Assembly: GCF_001013475.1 (NCBI RefSeq)
Contig: NZ_JZEF01000001.1
Span: 1,117,458 to 1,181,457, forward strand
Direction: 5' to 3'
DNA from: Xanthomonas arboricola pv. juglandis
Lineage (GTDB): Bacteria > Pseudomonadota > Gammaproteobacteria > Xanthomonadales > Xanthomonadaceae
DNA: 64,000 bases
The notes under the pieces are model-generated. The model was not told the DNA's origin and ran no database searches. It worked only from the letters and a program-made list of their open reading frames with translations. A program made the translations under genes and the position numbers. Numbering within the stretch: the first letter of the stretch is position 1; each line of letters opens with the position of its first letter. This document shows, piece after piece, positions 50,839 to 59,256 of the stretch.

Positions 50839-51329
50839 ACCGCACAGCGGTCGCCATCATCGCCGCGCTGCTGTGGTCGGCCGCCATGGTCGGTGTCGGC
50901 TGGTCCTGGCGCGGTGATCGTGCCGAGGGTGCCACCAGCGAGAACAAGGCAGGGGCCGCCCTCGGCGCCCTGGCCGGGGAGCAGGCCGCCAGGACGACAG
51001 AACACCAGCAGGCCGGAGCCGCGCAGCAAGCCGGTGACCAGGCCACCACCCGAGAGGACAAGATCGATGCTGACTACGACGCACGCATTGCGGCTGCTGT
51101 TGCTGGCCGTGACTCCGAGCTTGGCCGGGTTCGGCGGCTGTGGGCAGGTTGTGAAACCGACCGTCTGTCCGGTGGTGCCGCCGCTGCCGCAGAAGCTGCT
51201 GAACAAGACCGACTACGCGGGGCAAGCGCGGCGCGAGTTGTACGAGCCTGCGAGCTCGCCCAGTCCGAGCGCGACGAAGCCATCGACCGATACCAAACCG
51301 TCCAGCAGCCAACCGAGGTGACGCCATGA
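50835..51329 (+). CDS. Rz-like inner-membrane spanin
   Basis: This 164-residue protein starts at TTG 50835, overlapping the previous stop by TTGA. It has an N-terminal signal-anchor (VAIIAALLWSAAMVGVGWSW) and an Ala/Glu-rich coiled-coil periplasmic domain. It would bridge to the outer-membrane lipoprotein Rz1 and fuse the membranes in the last lysis step. The Rz1-like frame is nested inside it. Confidence 0.8.
   Translation: MNRTAVAIIAALLWSAAMVGVGWSWRGDRAEGATSENKAGAALGALAGEQAARTTEHQQAGAAQQAGDQATTREDKIDADYDARIAAAVAGRDSELGRVRRLWAGCETDRLSGGAAAAAEAAEQDRLRGASAARVVRACELAQSERDEAIDRYQTVQQPTEVTP
51067..51321 (+). CDS. Rz1-like outer-membrane spanin lipoprotein (nested)
   Basis: This 84-residue frame is shifted +1 and lies wholly inside the Rz gene, as in lambda. 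It has a signal sequence (LRLLLLAVTPSLAGFGGC) ending in a lipobox-like GGC; the -3 residue is Phe, which is not ideal. The mature part is Pro-rich (CPVVPPLPQKLL) as in Rz1. The nested layout plus the Cys makes the assignment likely. Confidence 0.72.
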   Translation: MLTTTHALRLLLLAVTPSLAGFGGCGQVVKPTVCPVVPPLPQKLLNKTDYAGQARRELYEPASSPSPSATKPSTDTKPSSSQPR

Positions 51330-51496
51330 GCCTGGGAGCACCTCAGTTGATCTATCTCGCGCTGGCCATGCTCGGCATCGGCCTGGATATCGCCAGGCAC
51401 GGTGAGCCCAAGACGGGGCACCACGACGCCGTGTCCAGCATCGTGGCCACCATCCTGATATTCGCCCTGCTGTGGTGGGGCGGTTTCTTCCCCTGA
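51326..51496 (+). CDS. Small two-helix membrane protein
   Basis: This 56-residue protein has two hydrophobic spans: LIYLALAMLGIGLDIA and IVATILIFALLWWGGFF, linked by RHGEPKTGHHDAVS. It starts inside the last codon of Rz. Similar short proteins lie just before terminase genes in phages. It is a further holin-like candidate. Confidence 0.62.
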   Translation: MSLGAPQLIYLALAMLGIGLDIARHGEPKTGHHDAVSSIVATILIFALLWWGGFFP

Positions 51497-51526
51497 CCCA
51501 TCGGCCCCACCCGGGGAGCCAAACCC

Positions 51527-52021
51527 ATGCCCAAGAAGAAACCCAAGCCCAAGGCGCGTGCAGCGCCCGGGCTGACCCAGAAGCAGCAGCAGTTCGTGGT
51601 CGAGTACCTGAAGGACCGCAACGCAACCCGGGCCGCCATCCGCGCCGGGTATAGCGAGAAGACCGCCAAGAGTGTCGGGTCGGAGAACCTGACCAAACCC
51701 GACATCGCTGCCGCCATCCAGAAGGCGCAGGCCAAGGTCGCCCAGCAGGCAGCCGTGACCGTCCACACCCTGGCTGCAGAGCTGGAGGAAGCCCGGGGCA
51801 TTGCCCAGGGAGAGAAGCAGGCGTCCGCGATGGTCGCCGCCACCATGGGCAAGGCAAAGCTGTACGGCCTCGCCGTCGAGCGCCACCGCCATTCCGGTGC
51901 CATTGGCACCTACGACCTGAGCAAACTGTCAGACGATGAGCTCGATCGCCTTGAATCGATCCTCGGTCCGCTTGCCGTCGCTGGCGGAGATCCGAGCGGA
52001 GAGGTCGAGGCGGGAGGCTGA
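51527..52021 (+). CDS. terS: Terminase small subunit
   Basis: This 164-residue protein has a basic start and then LTQKQQQFVVEYLKDRNATR and AAIRAGYSEKTAKSVGSENL, the DNA-recognition helix-turn-helix of the terminase_2 family. The C-terminal part (AELEEARGIAQGEKQASAMV) is helical and would form the ring and contact TerL. It recognises the packaging site. Its 3' end overlaps the large subunit gene. Confidence 0.9.
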   Translation: MPKKKPKPKARAAPGLTQKQQQFVVEYLKDRNATRAAIRAGYSEKTAKSVGSENLTKPDIAAAIQKAQAKVAQQAAVTVHTLAAELEEARGIAQGEKQASAMVAATMGKAKLYGLAVERHRHSGAIGTYDLSKLSDDELDRLESILGPLAVAGGDPSGEVEAGG

Positions 52022-53504
52022 GCGGGAGCGGCTGCGGATTGCTGAGGACGTTGAGGGCATCCGGGCGCGGTCGCAGTCGCTGGAGGGATTCATTCGCGAG
52101 CACTGGTGGGTGCTGGAGCCGACCAGGCCGCTCAAGATCGGTTGGGCCCTGCGGGCGATGTGCCAGCACCTGGAGGCAGTCACCGAGGGGCGCATCCAGT
52201 TCCTGCTGATCACCGTGCCGCCCGGCATGATGAAGTCGCTGGTGCTGGTGTTCTGGACTGCGTGGGAGTGGGGCCCGTGCGGCCGCGCCGACCTGCAGAC
52301 GCTGGCCACCTCCTACAGCCAGCCGAACGTCCTGCGCGACAACCTGAAGCTGCGGCGCCTCATCGAGAGCGACCAGTACCAGGCGGCGTGGCCGCTGAAG
52401 CTGCGCGGCGACCAGAACGCCAAGGGGAAGTTCGAGAACACTGGCAACGGCTTCAGTGAGGCCCGACCCTTCAGCTCGATGACGGGCGGACGCGGCGACC
52501 GGGTCAAGGTCGACGATCCGCACTCAACCGAAACAGCCGAGAGCGACGCCGAGCGCAAGACCGCCGTCCGCATCTTCCGCGAGGGCATCACCGACCGCCT
52601 CAACGACATCACGTCGTCGGCCATGGTCATCATCATGCAGCGCCTGCACCAGCAGGACATTGCAGCGGTGGCGATGGAGCTGGACCTGGGCTTCGTCCAC
52701 CTCAATCTCCCGATGGAGTTCGAGGAGGAGCGGACGGACAAGGACGGCAAGAAGACCGGCGGTCCGTGCCGCACCTACGTCGACGGCAAGCTGTTCTTCG
52801 AGGATCCGCGCACCCAGGAGGGTGAGCTGCTCTTTCCGGAGCGCTTTCCCCGCGCCGAGATCGAACGGCTGAAGCGCGCCAAAGGCACCTACGCGTATGC
52901 CGGCCAGTACCAGCAGCGGCCAACACCGCGCGACGGCGGCTCTTTCAAGCGGGATTGGTTCGAGGTCGTGGAAGCGGCGCCGGCCATCTCGACCGCGCGC
53001 AAGGTTCGGCGCTGGGACTTTGCGGCCACCGACCCGAAGGAGAAGACCAGCAGCGATCCCGACTACACGGTCGGCCTGCTGTTGGGCGAGACAGGCGGCA
53101 TCTACTACGTGCTCGACGTGGTGCGTGACCAGGTGTCGCCCGCCGGCGTGGAGCGAATGCTGACGAATACCGCGCGGCAGGACGGCAGGACGATCAAGGT
53201 GCGCATCCCGCAGGATCCTGGCGCCGCCGGCAAGTCCAACGCCGCGCACCAGATCAAGCTGCTCGCCGGCTGGGACATCAAGGCCGCGATCGAGTCCGGA
53301 TCGAAGGAAGTCCGCGCAACACCGGTGGAGGCGCAGGCCGAGGCCGGGAACATCAAGCTGGTGAATGGCCCATGGGTGGCCGCCTTCCTCGACGAGATCG
53401 CCGAGTTCCCCAACGCCAAACACGACGACCAGGTCGACGCGCTCTCTGGCGCATTCGCTGAATTGGTCACTGGCAGCACCTACAACCTTGGAAACGCACT
53501 CTGA
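51936..53504 (+). CDS. terL: Terminase large subunit
   Basis: This 522-residue protein is the packaging motor and nuclease. The ATPase region has TVPPGMMKS (95-101), a P-loop variant, and TSSAMVIIMQRLHQQD. The nuclease region has WDFAATDP and KHDDQVDALSGAFAE, with the acidic residues of an RNase H-like site. ATG 51936 gives an 86-base overlap with terS; a later start is possible. It lies directly before the portal gene. Confidence 0.9.
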   Translation: MSSIALNRSSVRLPSLAEIRAERSRREAERERLRIAEDVEGIRARSQSLEGFIREHWWVLEPTRPLKIGWALRAMCQHLEAVTEGRIQFLLITVPPGMMKSLVLVFWTAWEWGPCGRADLQTLATSYSQPNVLRDNLKLRRLIESDQYQAAWPLKLRGDQNAKGKFENTGNGFSEARPFSSMTGGRGDRVKVDDPHSTETAESDAERKTAVRIFREGITDRLNDITSSAMVIIMQRLHQQDIAAVAMELDLGFVHLNLPMEFEEERTDKDGKKTGGPCRTYVDGKLFFEDPRTQEGELLFPERFPRAEIERLKRAKGTYAYAGQYQQRPTPRDGGSFKRDWFEVVEAAPAISTARKVRRWDFAATDPKEKTSSDPDYTVGLLLGETGGIYYVLDVVRDQVSPAGVERMLTNTARQDGRTIKVRIPQDPGAAGKSNAAHQIKLLAGWDIKAAIESGSKEVRATPVEAQAEAGNIKLVNGPWVAAFLDEIAEFPNAKHDDQVDALSGAFAELVTGSTYNLGNAL

Positions 53505-55306
53505 TGGGCAAGCTCGCACAACTCAAAGACGGGCTGGTCAATCTTGTGGCCAACCTGGGCACCGGACGCGATAAGGCGCTGCACAGCCACTACGCGCTCA
53601 CGCCGCTGAGCGACATTGACGCCAGCAACGCCTATCGCGGCACATGGCTCGCTCGCAAGATCATCGACATCCCTGCGCTCGACGGCTGCCGCAACTGGCG
53701 GACGTGGAATGCCGATCAGACTCAGATCAGCGCCATCGAGGCGGAGGAGAAGCGCCTTGGCCTTCAGGTGAAGCTGCTGGAGGCGCACACCAAGGCGCGG
53801 CTGTTCGGTGGCGCTGCGATCTACATCGGTACCGGTGATACAGACCCCACGAAGCCGCTGGATCCGACGCGCGTCAGGAAGGAGGGCATCAAGCACCTCA
53901 ACGTGCTGACCAAGCGCATGCTGACTGCAGGCGAGCAGGATCGCGATGCTGAGTCGCCCACCTACGGCCGGCCCGCGTTCTACACGTTGACCTCGGCTCG
54001 AGCCGGCCAGGTCGAGATTCACCCCTCGCGGCTGGTCATCCTGCACGGCGCCCATCGGCCGGACCCGGATATCGATCACGGTGACGGCTGGGGCGACTCG
54101 GTTCTGATGGCCACCGGCGACGCGGTGAAGCAGGCGGACAGCACGAGCGCCAATATCGCCAGCCTGGTGTTCGAGGCGAAGGTCGATGTGCTGAACATCC
54201 CGAACCTCATGTCGCAGCTGGCAGATCCTGCGTATGAGGCGCAGCTGCTCCAGCGCCTGCAGCTAGCGGCGATGGCCAAGGGCATCAACGGCATGCTGGT
54301 GCTGGATGGGGAGGAAACCTACACGCAGAAGTCGGCGACCTTCAATGGACTGGTCGATGTGATGCTGGCCTTCCTGCAGCAGGTATCAGGCGCGGCGGAT
54401 ATCCCGCTGACGCGTCTTCTGGGCCAGTCGCCCGGCGGCTTGAACAGCACCGGCGACAACGACATCCGGAACTACTACGACCGCATCAAGTCAGGCCAGG
54501 AGTTGATCTACACGCCGGCCATGTCGGTGCTGGATGAGTGCCTGATCTATTCGGCTCTCGGCAGCCGACCGAAGGACGTGTTCTACAGCTGGCGCAGCCT
54601 GTGGCAGACCAGCGACACCGAGCGCGCTACCAACGGCAAGACCACGGCCGACACGATCAAGACCCTCGCCGACACCAAGCTCATTCCCGACGAGGTGCTG
54701 GCCGAGGTGGCGGTGAACATGCTGACCGAGGCGGGCGTAGCGCCTGGCCTGGAATCGGCAATGGACGACTTCATCAAGGCGAACCCGGATTGGCAGGAGG
54801 ATCAGGAAGAGGACGAGCGTGCAGCTGCAGCGCTGGCAGCCACGCAGGGTAACCAGCTGACCGACGCCGAGCCTCGCTCGCTGTACGTGCGCCGGGACGT
54901 GCTCAACGCGGAAGAGATCGAATCCTGGGCACGGGAGCAGGGCATCACCGATATCGCAGACGATCTGCACGTGACGGTGGCCTATTCGCGCCAGCGCTTC
55001 GACTGGATCAAGGCGGGTAACGCGAGTGAGTGGAGCAGCGACGACAAGGGTGAGCTGGTCATCCCGCGCGGTGGCCCGCGTGCCATCGAGCCGCTGGGCG
55101 GCATGTCGGCGGTGATCCTGTTCGCGTCCACGCAGCTCGCTTGGCGGCATGAAGAGATCGTCCGTGCAGGCGCCTCGCATGACTTCCCGGACTACACCCC
55201 GCACATCAGCCTGACCAAGGCGCCCATCGACCTATCGAAGGTTGAGCCATACCGGGGCCGCATTGTGCTGGGCCCGGAAATCTTCGAAGAGCTCCGCGAG
55301 GACTGA
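53504..55306 (+). CDS. Portal protein fused to an Acb1-like 2H phosphoesterase domain
   Basis: Residues 1-430 form a DUF1073-type portal (YALTPLSDIDASNAYRGTWL and RLLGQSPGGLNSTGDNDIRN), the ring through which DNA enters the head. A linker (445-460, acidic and Ala-rich) follows. Residues 460-600 hold two H-x-[S/T] motifs: H489-V-T491 in DDLHVTVAYS and H567-I-S569 in YTPHISLTK, 78 residues apart. That is the 2H phosphoesterase signature. The anti-CBASS enzyme Acb1 of phage T4 has the same pair and destroys cyclic nucleotide signals. It overlaps the terL stop by one base and lies 3 bases before the protease gene. Confidence 0.9.
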   Translation: MGKLAQLKDGLVNLVANLGTGRDKALHSHYALTPLSDIDASNAYRGTWLARKIIDIPALDGCRNWRTWNADQTQISAIEAEEKRLGLQVKLLEAHTKARLFGGAAIYIGTGDTDPTKPLDPTRVRKEGIKHLNVLTKRMLTAGEQDRDAESPTYGRPAFYTLTSARAGQVEIHPSRLVILHGAHRPDPDIDHGDGWGDSVLMATGDAVKQADSTSANIASLVFEAKVDVLNIPNLMSQLADPAYEAQLLQRLQLAAMAKGINGMLVLDGEETYTQKSATFNGLVDVMLAFLQQVSGAADIPLTRLLGQSPGGLNSTGDNDIRNYYDRIKSGQELIYTPAMSVLDECLIYSALGSRPKDVFYSWRSLWQTSDTERATNGKTTADTIKTLADTKLIPDEVLAEVAVNMLTEAGVAPGLESAMDDFIKANPDWQEDQEEDERAAAALAATQGNQLTDAEPRSLYVRRDVLNAEEIESWAREQGITDIADDLHVTVAYSRQRFDWIKAGNASEWSSDDKGELVIPRGGPRAIEPLGGMSAVILFASTQLAWRHEEIVRAGASHDFPDYTPHISLTKAPIDLSKVEPYRGRIVLGPEIFEELRED

Positions 55307-55309
55307 ACC

Positions 55310-56404
55310 ATGTTTTTGACAGATCGAGTCTCGGTGTCGGCGCCACGCCGCACCGCAGACGGCTACCTCGTGGCCGATGCAAAGGTGGCCCGCACCGGCA
55401 TCCAGCAGTACCTGGGATCGGAGGTCGGCAAGCCGGAAATGCCATTCGTGCGGCTGTACCGGCCGCCGGAAGAAGTCTTCTCCGACGCCACGCTGCGCAG
55501 CTTCGCGCACCGGCCCATGACCAACGACCACCCACCGGTGATGGTCGATGCCAGCAACTGGAAGCAGTACGCCGTCGGCCAGACCGGCGACGAGGTGCGG
55601 CACGACGACAAGTTCGTGCGCGTGCCGCTGGTGCTCATGGACAAGGCGGCTATCGCCGACTGGGAGGCCGGCAAGGTCGAGCTATCGCAGGGCTACACCG
55701 CCGAGATCGTCTTCGAGGATGGCGTGACGCCCGAAGGCGAGCCGTACGACGCCGTGCAACGAAACATCCGCAACAACCATCTCGCGCTAGTCGACCGGGC
55801 GCGCGGTGGTGAACACCTTCGTATCGGCGACGACAACCCACTGAGGAAAATCACAATGCCTGACATCAAGACCCGGACCGTCCTGGTCGATGGGCTGTCC
55901 GTCGAGACCACCGACGCCGGCGCCCAGGCCATCGACAAGCTGCAGCGCCAGCTCTCCGACTCCAACGCAGTTGCCGCGCGCCAGGCGACCGACCACACCG
56001 CAGCCCTCGCGCTGAAGGATGCGGAGATCGCCAAGCGCGACGCCGCCATCGACGACCTGAAGGGCAAGGTGTTGGATGCCGCTGCCCTGGATGCGCGCGT
56101 GCAGGCGCGTGGCGACCTGCTGGCCACGGCCAAGGCCATCCACGACGCCGACTATCGCGGCAAGAGCGATGCGGACGTTCGCAAGGCTGCCGTCATCGGC
56201 AAGCTCGGCGACGCCGCCATCACCGGCAAGGGCGACGCCTACATCGAGGCGCGCTTCGACATCCTCGCCGATGGCGTCAAGGCGTTCGATCCGGTCGCGC
56301 GCGCACTGAGCGACGGCGCCGCACACCGCACCGTCGTGCAGGACAACGGCTACGCCGCGTCCGTCACCGGCCTCGATTACCGCACCAAGAACCAGGGGGC
56401 CTAA
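55310..56404 (+). CDS. DUF2213 prohead protease with scaffold
   Basis: This is a 364-residue protein. The first 180 residues match DUF2213: LGSEVGKPEMPFVRLYRPPE, AHRPMTNDHPPVMVD, and IRNNHLALVDRARGG with the likely catalytic H157. The rest is a coiled-coil scaffold, LKDAEIAKRDAAIDDLKGKV and so on. An internal ATG at 55856 (codon 183), preceded by TGAGG, could yield the scaffold separately, as Nu3 is made inside lambda C. It lies between the portal and decoration genes. Confidence 0.88.
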   Translation: MFLTDRVSVSAPRRTADGYLVADAKVARTGIQQYLGSEVGKPEMPFVRLYRPPEEVFSDATLRSFAHRPMTNDHPPVMVDASNWKQYAVGQTGDEVRHDDKFVRVPLVLMDKAAIADWEAGKVELSQGYTAEIVFEDGVTPEGEPYDAVQRNIRNNHLALVDRARGGEHLRIGDDNPLRKITMPDIKTRTVLVDGLSVETTDAGAQAIDKLQRQLSDSNAVAARQATDHTAALALKDAEIAKRDAAIDDLKGKVLDAAALDARVQARGDLLATAKAIHDADYRGKSDADVRKAAVIGKLGDAAITGKGDAYIEARFDILADGVKAFDPVARALSDGAAHRTVVQDNGYAASVTGLDYRTKNQGA

Positions 56405-56407
56405 GTC

Positions 56408-56848
56408 ATGGCACTGCAAACCAACTACCCGGACATCCAGCCTGCAGCCGTGCGCGGCATGCAGGCCACGATGCTCCCGTCTACCGTCATCTCCCGCAAC
56501 GTCGAGGACGTCGCAGGCCTCGCGTTCGGCCTGGCTGTGGCACAGGGTGCTGCGGAGAAGGGCATCGTCACGTTCGGCGGCGCAAACCTGAAGTACGTCG
56601 GCATCACGCTGTTGGATCGTTCGGCCACTGGTCTGGATCTGTTCCCGCAGCGTGCATCGGCGCGCGTCATCACCAAGGGCGACATCTGGGTGACCGCTTC
56701 GGTCGCCGTCGCCGCTGGCGATCCGGTGTACCTCACCGCAGCCGGCGCGTTCACCAACGTCGCCACCAACAACACCGCCATCAATGGCGCCCGCTGGGAC
56801 ACCAGCACCACCGCGGCAGCCCAGTTGGCCGTCGTCCGTCTCGGCTAA
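56408..56848 (+). CDS. Capsid decoration (structural cement) protein
   Basis: This 146-residue beta-rich protein (GGANLKYVGITLLDRSATGL; VAAGDPVYLTAAGAFTNVAT) matches the structural cement/decoration family found between scaffold and major capsid genes. It would bind at the capsid surface and strengthen it. It starts three bases after the protease stop. Confidence 0.82.
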   Translation: MALQTNYPDIQPAAVRGMQATMLPSTVISRNVEDVAGLAFGLAVAQGAAEKGIVTFGGANLKYVGITLLDRSATGLDLFPQRASARVITKGDIWVTASVAVAAGDPVYLTAAGAFTNVATNNTAINGARWDTSTTAAAQLAVVRLG

Positions 56849-56861
56849 GGAGCCAAGCCAC

Positions 56862-57809
56862 ATGCGTGCACATCCACTCTTCGACGCCCAGGTAGTCATG
56901 GGCTTCGTGGTCTCGCAGACCACGATCATCGAGCCCGGCGTCTACCGGACCGTCTATCCGGACATCCAGTACCGCGACCTGATCCCGGTCGACACTTCCG
57001 GCAGCGAGTTCGCCACGTCGGTCACCTACTACTCGCAGGACCAGTACGGCGAGGCTGACTGGATCAACGGCAACGCCGACGACATCCCGAAGGCCGGCAC
57101 CAACCGCTCGCAGTTCCAGACCGGCGTGCACACCGCTGGTATCGGCTACGGCTATGGCTGGGAAGAGGTCGGCCGCGCGCAGTTGCTCGGCATCAACCTG
57201 CCCAACGAAGACGCCGCCGCCGCGCGTCGTGCATCGGAGGAGATGGTCGATCGCGTCGCGCTGCTCGGTGACGCCAACAAGGGTTTCACCGGTCTGTTCA
57301 ACGCTGCCGGTGTCACGCCATCTGCTGCGCCGACCGGTGCCTGGGGCACCTTGCAGGCGGCCGGCACGGCAACTTCGGATCAGATCGTCGCCGACATGAA
57401 CTCGGCGCTGCTCAACGTCTTCAACGGCACCAACACCACCGCCATCGCCGACCGTCTGCTGCTGCCGTGGTCGAAGTTCATGCTCATCTCCACCAAGAAG
57501 ATGAGCGACTACAGCGACATGACCATCCTGCAGTACTTCCTGGCCAACAACGTCTACACCGCGACGACCGGCCAGCAGCTGACGGTGCGCGGTCTGCGTG
57601 GCCTGGATAACGCCGGTGTCGGCAACGAGGCGCGCATGGTCGCGTACCGCTACGACGCCAACGTGCTGAAGCTGCACATGCCGATGCCGCACCGCTTCCT
57701 GCCGGTGTACCAGAGCGGCCCGCTGCGCTGGGACGTACCTGGCGTGATGCGCATGGGCGGCCTGGACGTGCGCCTCCCGAAGCAGGTCGTCTACGTCGAC
57801 GGCATCTGA
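56862..57809 (+). CDS. Major capsid protein (DUF2184)
   Basis: This 315-residue protein belongs to the DUF2184 major capsid group: VYPDIQYRDLIPVDTSGSEF, GIGYGYGWEEVGRAQLLGIN, DKxxFTGLFN-like GDANKGFTGLFNAAGV, and a C-terminal VPGVMRMGGLDVRLPKQVVY. It should have an HK97-type fold. A GC hairpin at 57818-57842 follows without a T tail. It is the most abundant virion protein. Confidence 0.92.
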   Translation: MRAHPLFDAQVVMGFVVSQTTIIEPGVYRTVYPDIQYRDLIPVDTSGSEFATSVTYYSQDQYGEADWINGNADDIPKAGTNRSQFQTGVHTAGIGYGYGWEEVGRAQLLGINLPNEDAAAARRASEEMVDRVALLGDANKGFTGLFNAAGVTPSAAPTGAWGTLQAAGTATSDQIVADMNSALLNVFNGTNTTAIADRLLLPWSKFMLISTKKMSDYSDMTILQYFLANNVYTATTGQQLTVRGLRGLDNAGVGNEARMVAYRYDANVLKLHMPMPHRFLPVYQSGPLRWDVPGVMRMGGLDVRLPKQVVYVDGI

Positions 57810-57857
57810 TCCACAACGGCCCCGCGCGTCACCGGCGGGGCCACACCGGAGCATGCA

Positions 57858-58388
57858 ATGAAGATCAGCAACAACCACAAGACGCCGCTGGCTTTGCCGG
57901 ACGGCACCGAGATCATTCCCGGCTCGCCGGCCACCGTGCCGAACTGGCCGGCCATCAAGAAGAACGCCGTCGTGCAGGCGTGGCTCGCCGCCAACATCCT
58001 CAGCGAGTCGGAGGACGACACCGCGCCGTTCCTGCTCGGCACGTTCAACCTTCCCGACAGCATCCTGCTCATCGAAGGCGGCGAGAGCGTCACGCGCGAC
58101 GACGTCGTGCAGCACGCATTCAAGGCTTCGGCCCTGTCGCTGGAAGACTGGAACTCGCTGGATGAGGTGGACCGCGAGGCTCGCATCAGCGCATCGCTCG
58201 ACGCGCTGAAGGCCGAAGCCGCTGCAGCTGCGCAGGCGGTGATCGACGCGAAGGTCGCCGCCGACCAGAAGAAGGTTGATCTGATTGCCAAGCTGCAAGC
58301 AGGCGGCATCAATCACGACAAGCGCTGGGGCGTGGACAAGCTTCAGGCCGCGCTGGACGAAGCCGAGAAGTCGAATACCGGGAGCTGA
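57858..58388 (+). CDS. Head-region protein of unknown role
   Basis: This 176-residue protein has a beta-rich start (MKISNNHKTPLALPDGTEII), a central acidic region and a helical C-terminus ending WGVDKLQAALDEAEKSNT, which looks SAP-like. It sits between the major capsid and the connector genes. It may bind the capsid or the head-tail joint. Confidence 0.65.
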   Translation: MKISNNHKTPLALPDGTEIIPGSPATVPNWPAIKKNAVVQAWLAANILSESEDDTAPFLLGTFNLPDSILLIEGGESVTRDDVVQHAFKASALSLEDWNSLDEVDREARISASLDALKAEAAAAAQAVIDAKVAADQKKVDLIAKLQAGGINHDKRWGVDKLQAALDEAEKSNTGS

Positions 58389-58390
58389 CC

Positions 58391-58903
58391 ATGTACGGCA
58401 CGCTGGAAGGAGCAGACGACTATCACCGGATCCGTGGCAACACGGCATGGGCAGCAGGCAGCGAGGATGCCCGCAAGGCGTCGCTGGTGCGCGGTACCGA
58501 CTACATCGATGGCCGGTACCGGGTGCTCCTGCTTTCGGGCCGGTGGCAGTCGATGTTCCCCGGCGTGCGTACAGACGGGCGTGGCCAGCCGAACGAATGG
58601 CCCCGCACCGGCGCAGTCGATTACGACGGCAACCCGATCGCTCCCGATGTGGTGCCGATTGAGGTTGAGCACGCGGCGTACGAAGCAGCGCTGCGAGAGC
58701 TGGCCAGGCCCGGCAGCCTGTCACCGGACTTCGTGGCGAGCGCGCTGGCGATCCGCAAGAAGGTCGGGCCGATCGAAGTTGCGTACAGCGACAAGTCGGC
58801 GGATGGCGGGGTGCCGAATCGCCCGGTCATTTCGGTGATTGACGAGATCCTCGCGCCGTTGATTCGCCGGCCGGCCACGTTGCCTGCGGTGTTTGTCGTA
58901 TGA
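58391..58903 (+). CDS. Head-tail adaptor with DnaT-like domain
   Basis: This 170-residue protein matches the phage family annotated as DnaT-like: ARKASLVRGTDYIDGRYRVL, GRGQPNEWPRTGAVDYDGNP, and VEHAAYEAALRELARPGS. By position it is the first connector after the capsid, akin to HK97 gp6-type adaptors. The DnaT label is a family name and no DNA-binding function should be assumed. Confidence 0.8.
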   Translation: MYGTLEGADDYHRIRGNTAWAAGSEDARKASLVRGTDYIDGRYRVLLLSGRWQSMFPGVRTDGRGQPNEWPRTGAVDYDGNPIAPDVVPIEVEHAAYEAALRELARPGSLSPDFVASALAIRKKVGPIEVAYSDKSADGGVPNRPVISVIDEILAPLIRRPATLPAVFVV

Positions 58904-59256
58904 GCGCGTTCTACGACGAAATGCAGGGCGTCGCTGTCGAGATGATCGACGAGTTCGGCTACCTCACACAGCTGGAGCGCGACGGCGCCATCACCGGGCC
59001 GCCGCACAACCCGCAGCAGGGGCCGTCAACACGGCACGACTGCAATGTGGTGGAAGTCGATTACAGCCTGACCAACCGCGACGCCACGCTGGTGCTCAAG
59101 GGCGACAAGCTGGGGCTGATCAGCACCGCGATCGACGTAGCGCCCACGCTGAGCGACAGGATCCTGCTCGGCGGCGTGCTGTATCGCTTCATTGACCTGC
59201 AGCCGCTTTCACCGGGCGGGCAGATCCTTCTCTACGAATTCCACGCGAGACGCTGA
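58900..59256 (+). CDS. Head completion (stopper) protein
   Basis: This 118-residue protein follows the adaptor with an ATGA overlap. Its beta-rich C-terminal part (GVLYRFIDLQPLSPGGQILL YEF-like) suits a head-closure protein that plugs the portal after packaging. No stronger assignment is possible. Confidence 0.65.
   Translation: MSAFYDEMQGVAVEMIDEFGYLTQLERDGAITGPPHNPQQGPSTRHDCNVVEVDYSLTNRDATLVLKGDKLGLISTAIDVAPTLSDRILLGGVLYRFIDLQPLSPGGQILLYEFHARR

Noticed and set aside
58391..58903. DnaT-like primosomal function for the head-region protein
   Set aside because: The family name is DnaT-like, but the gene sits among head-tail connectors, so a structural role is far more likely.
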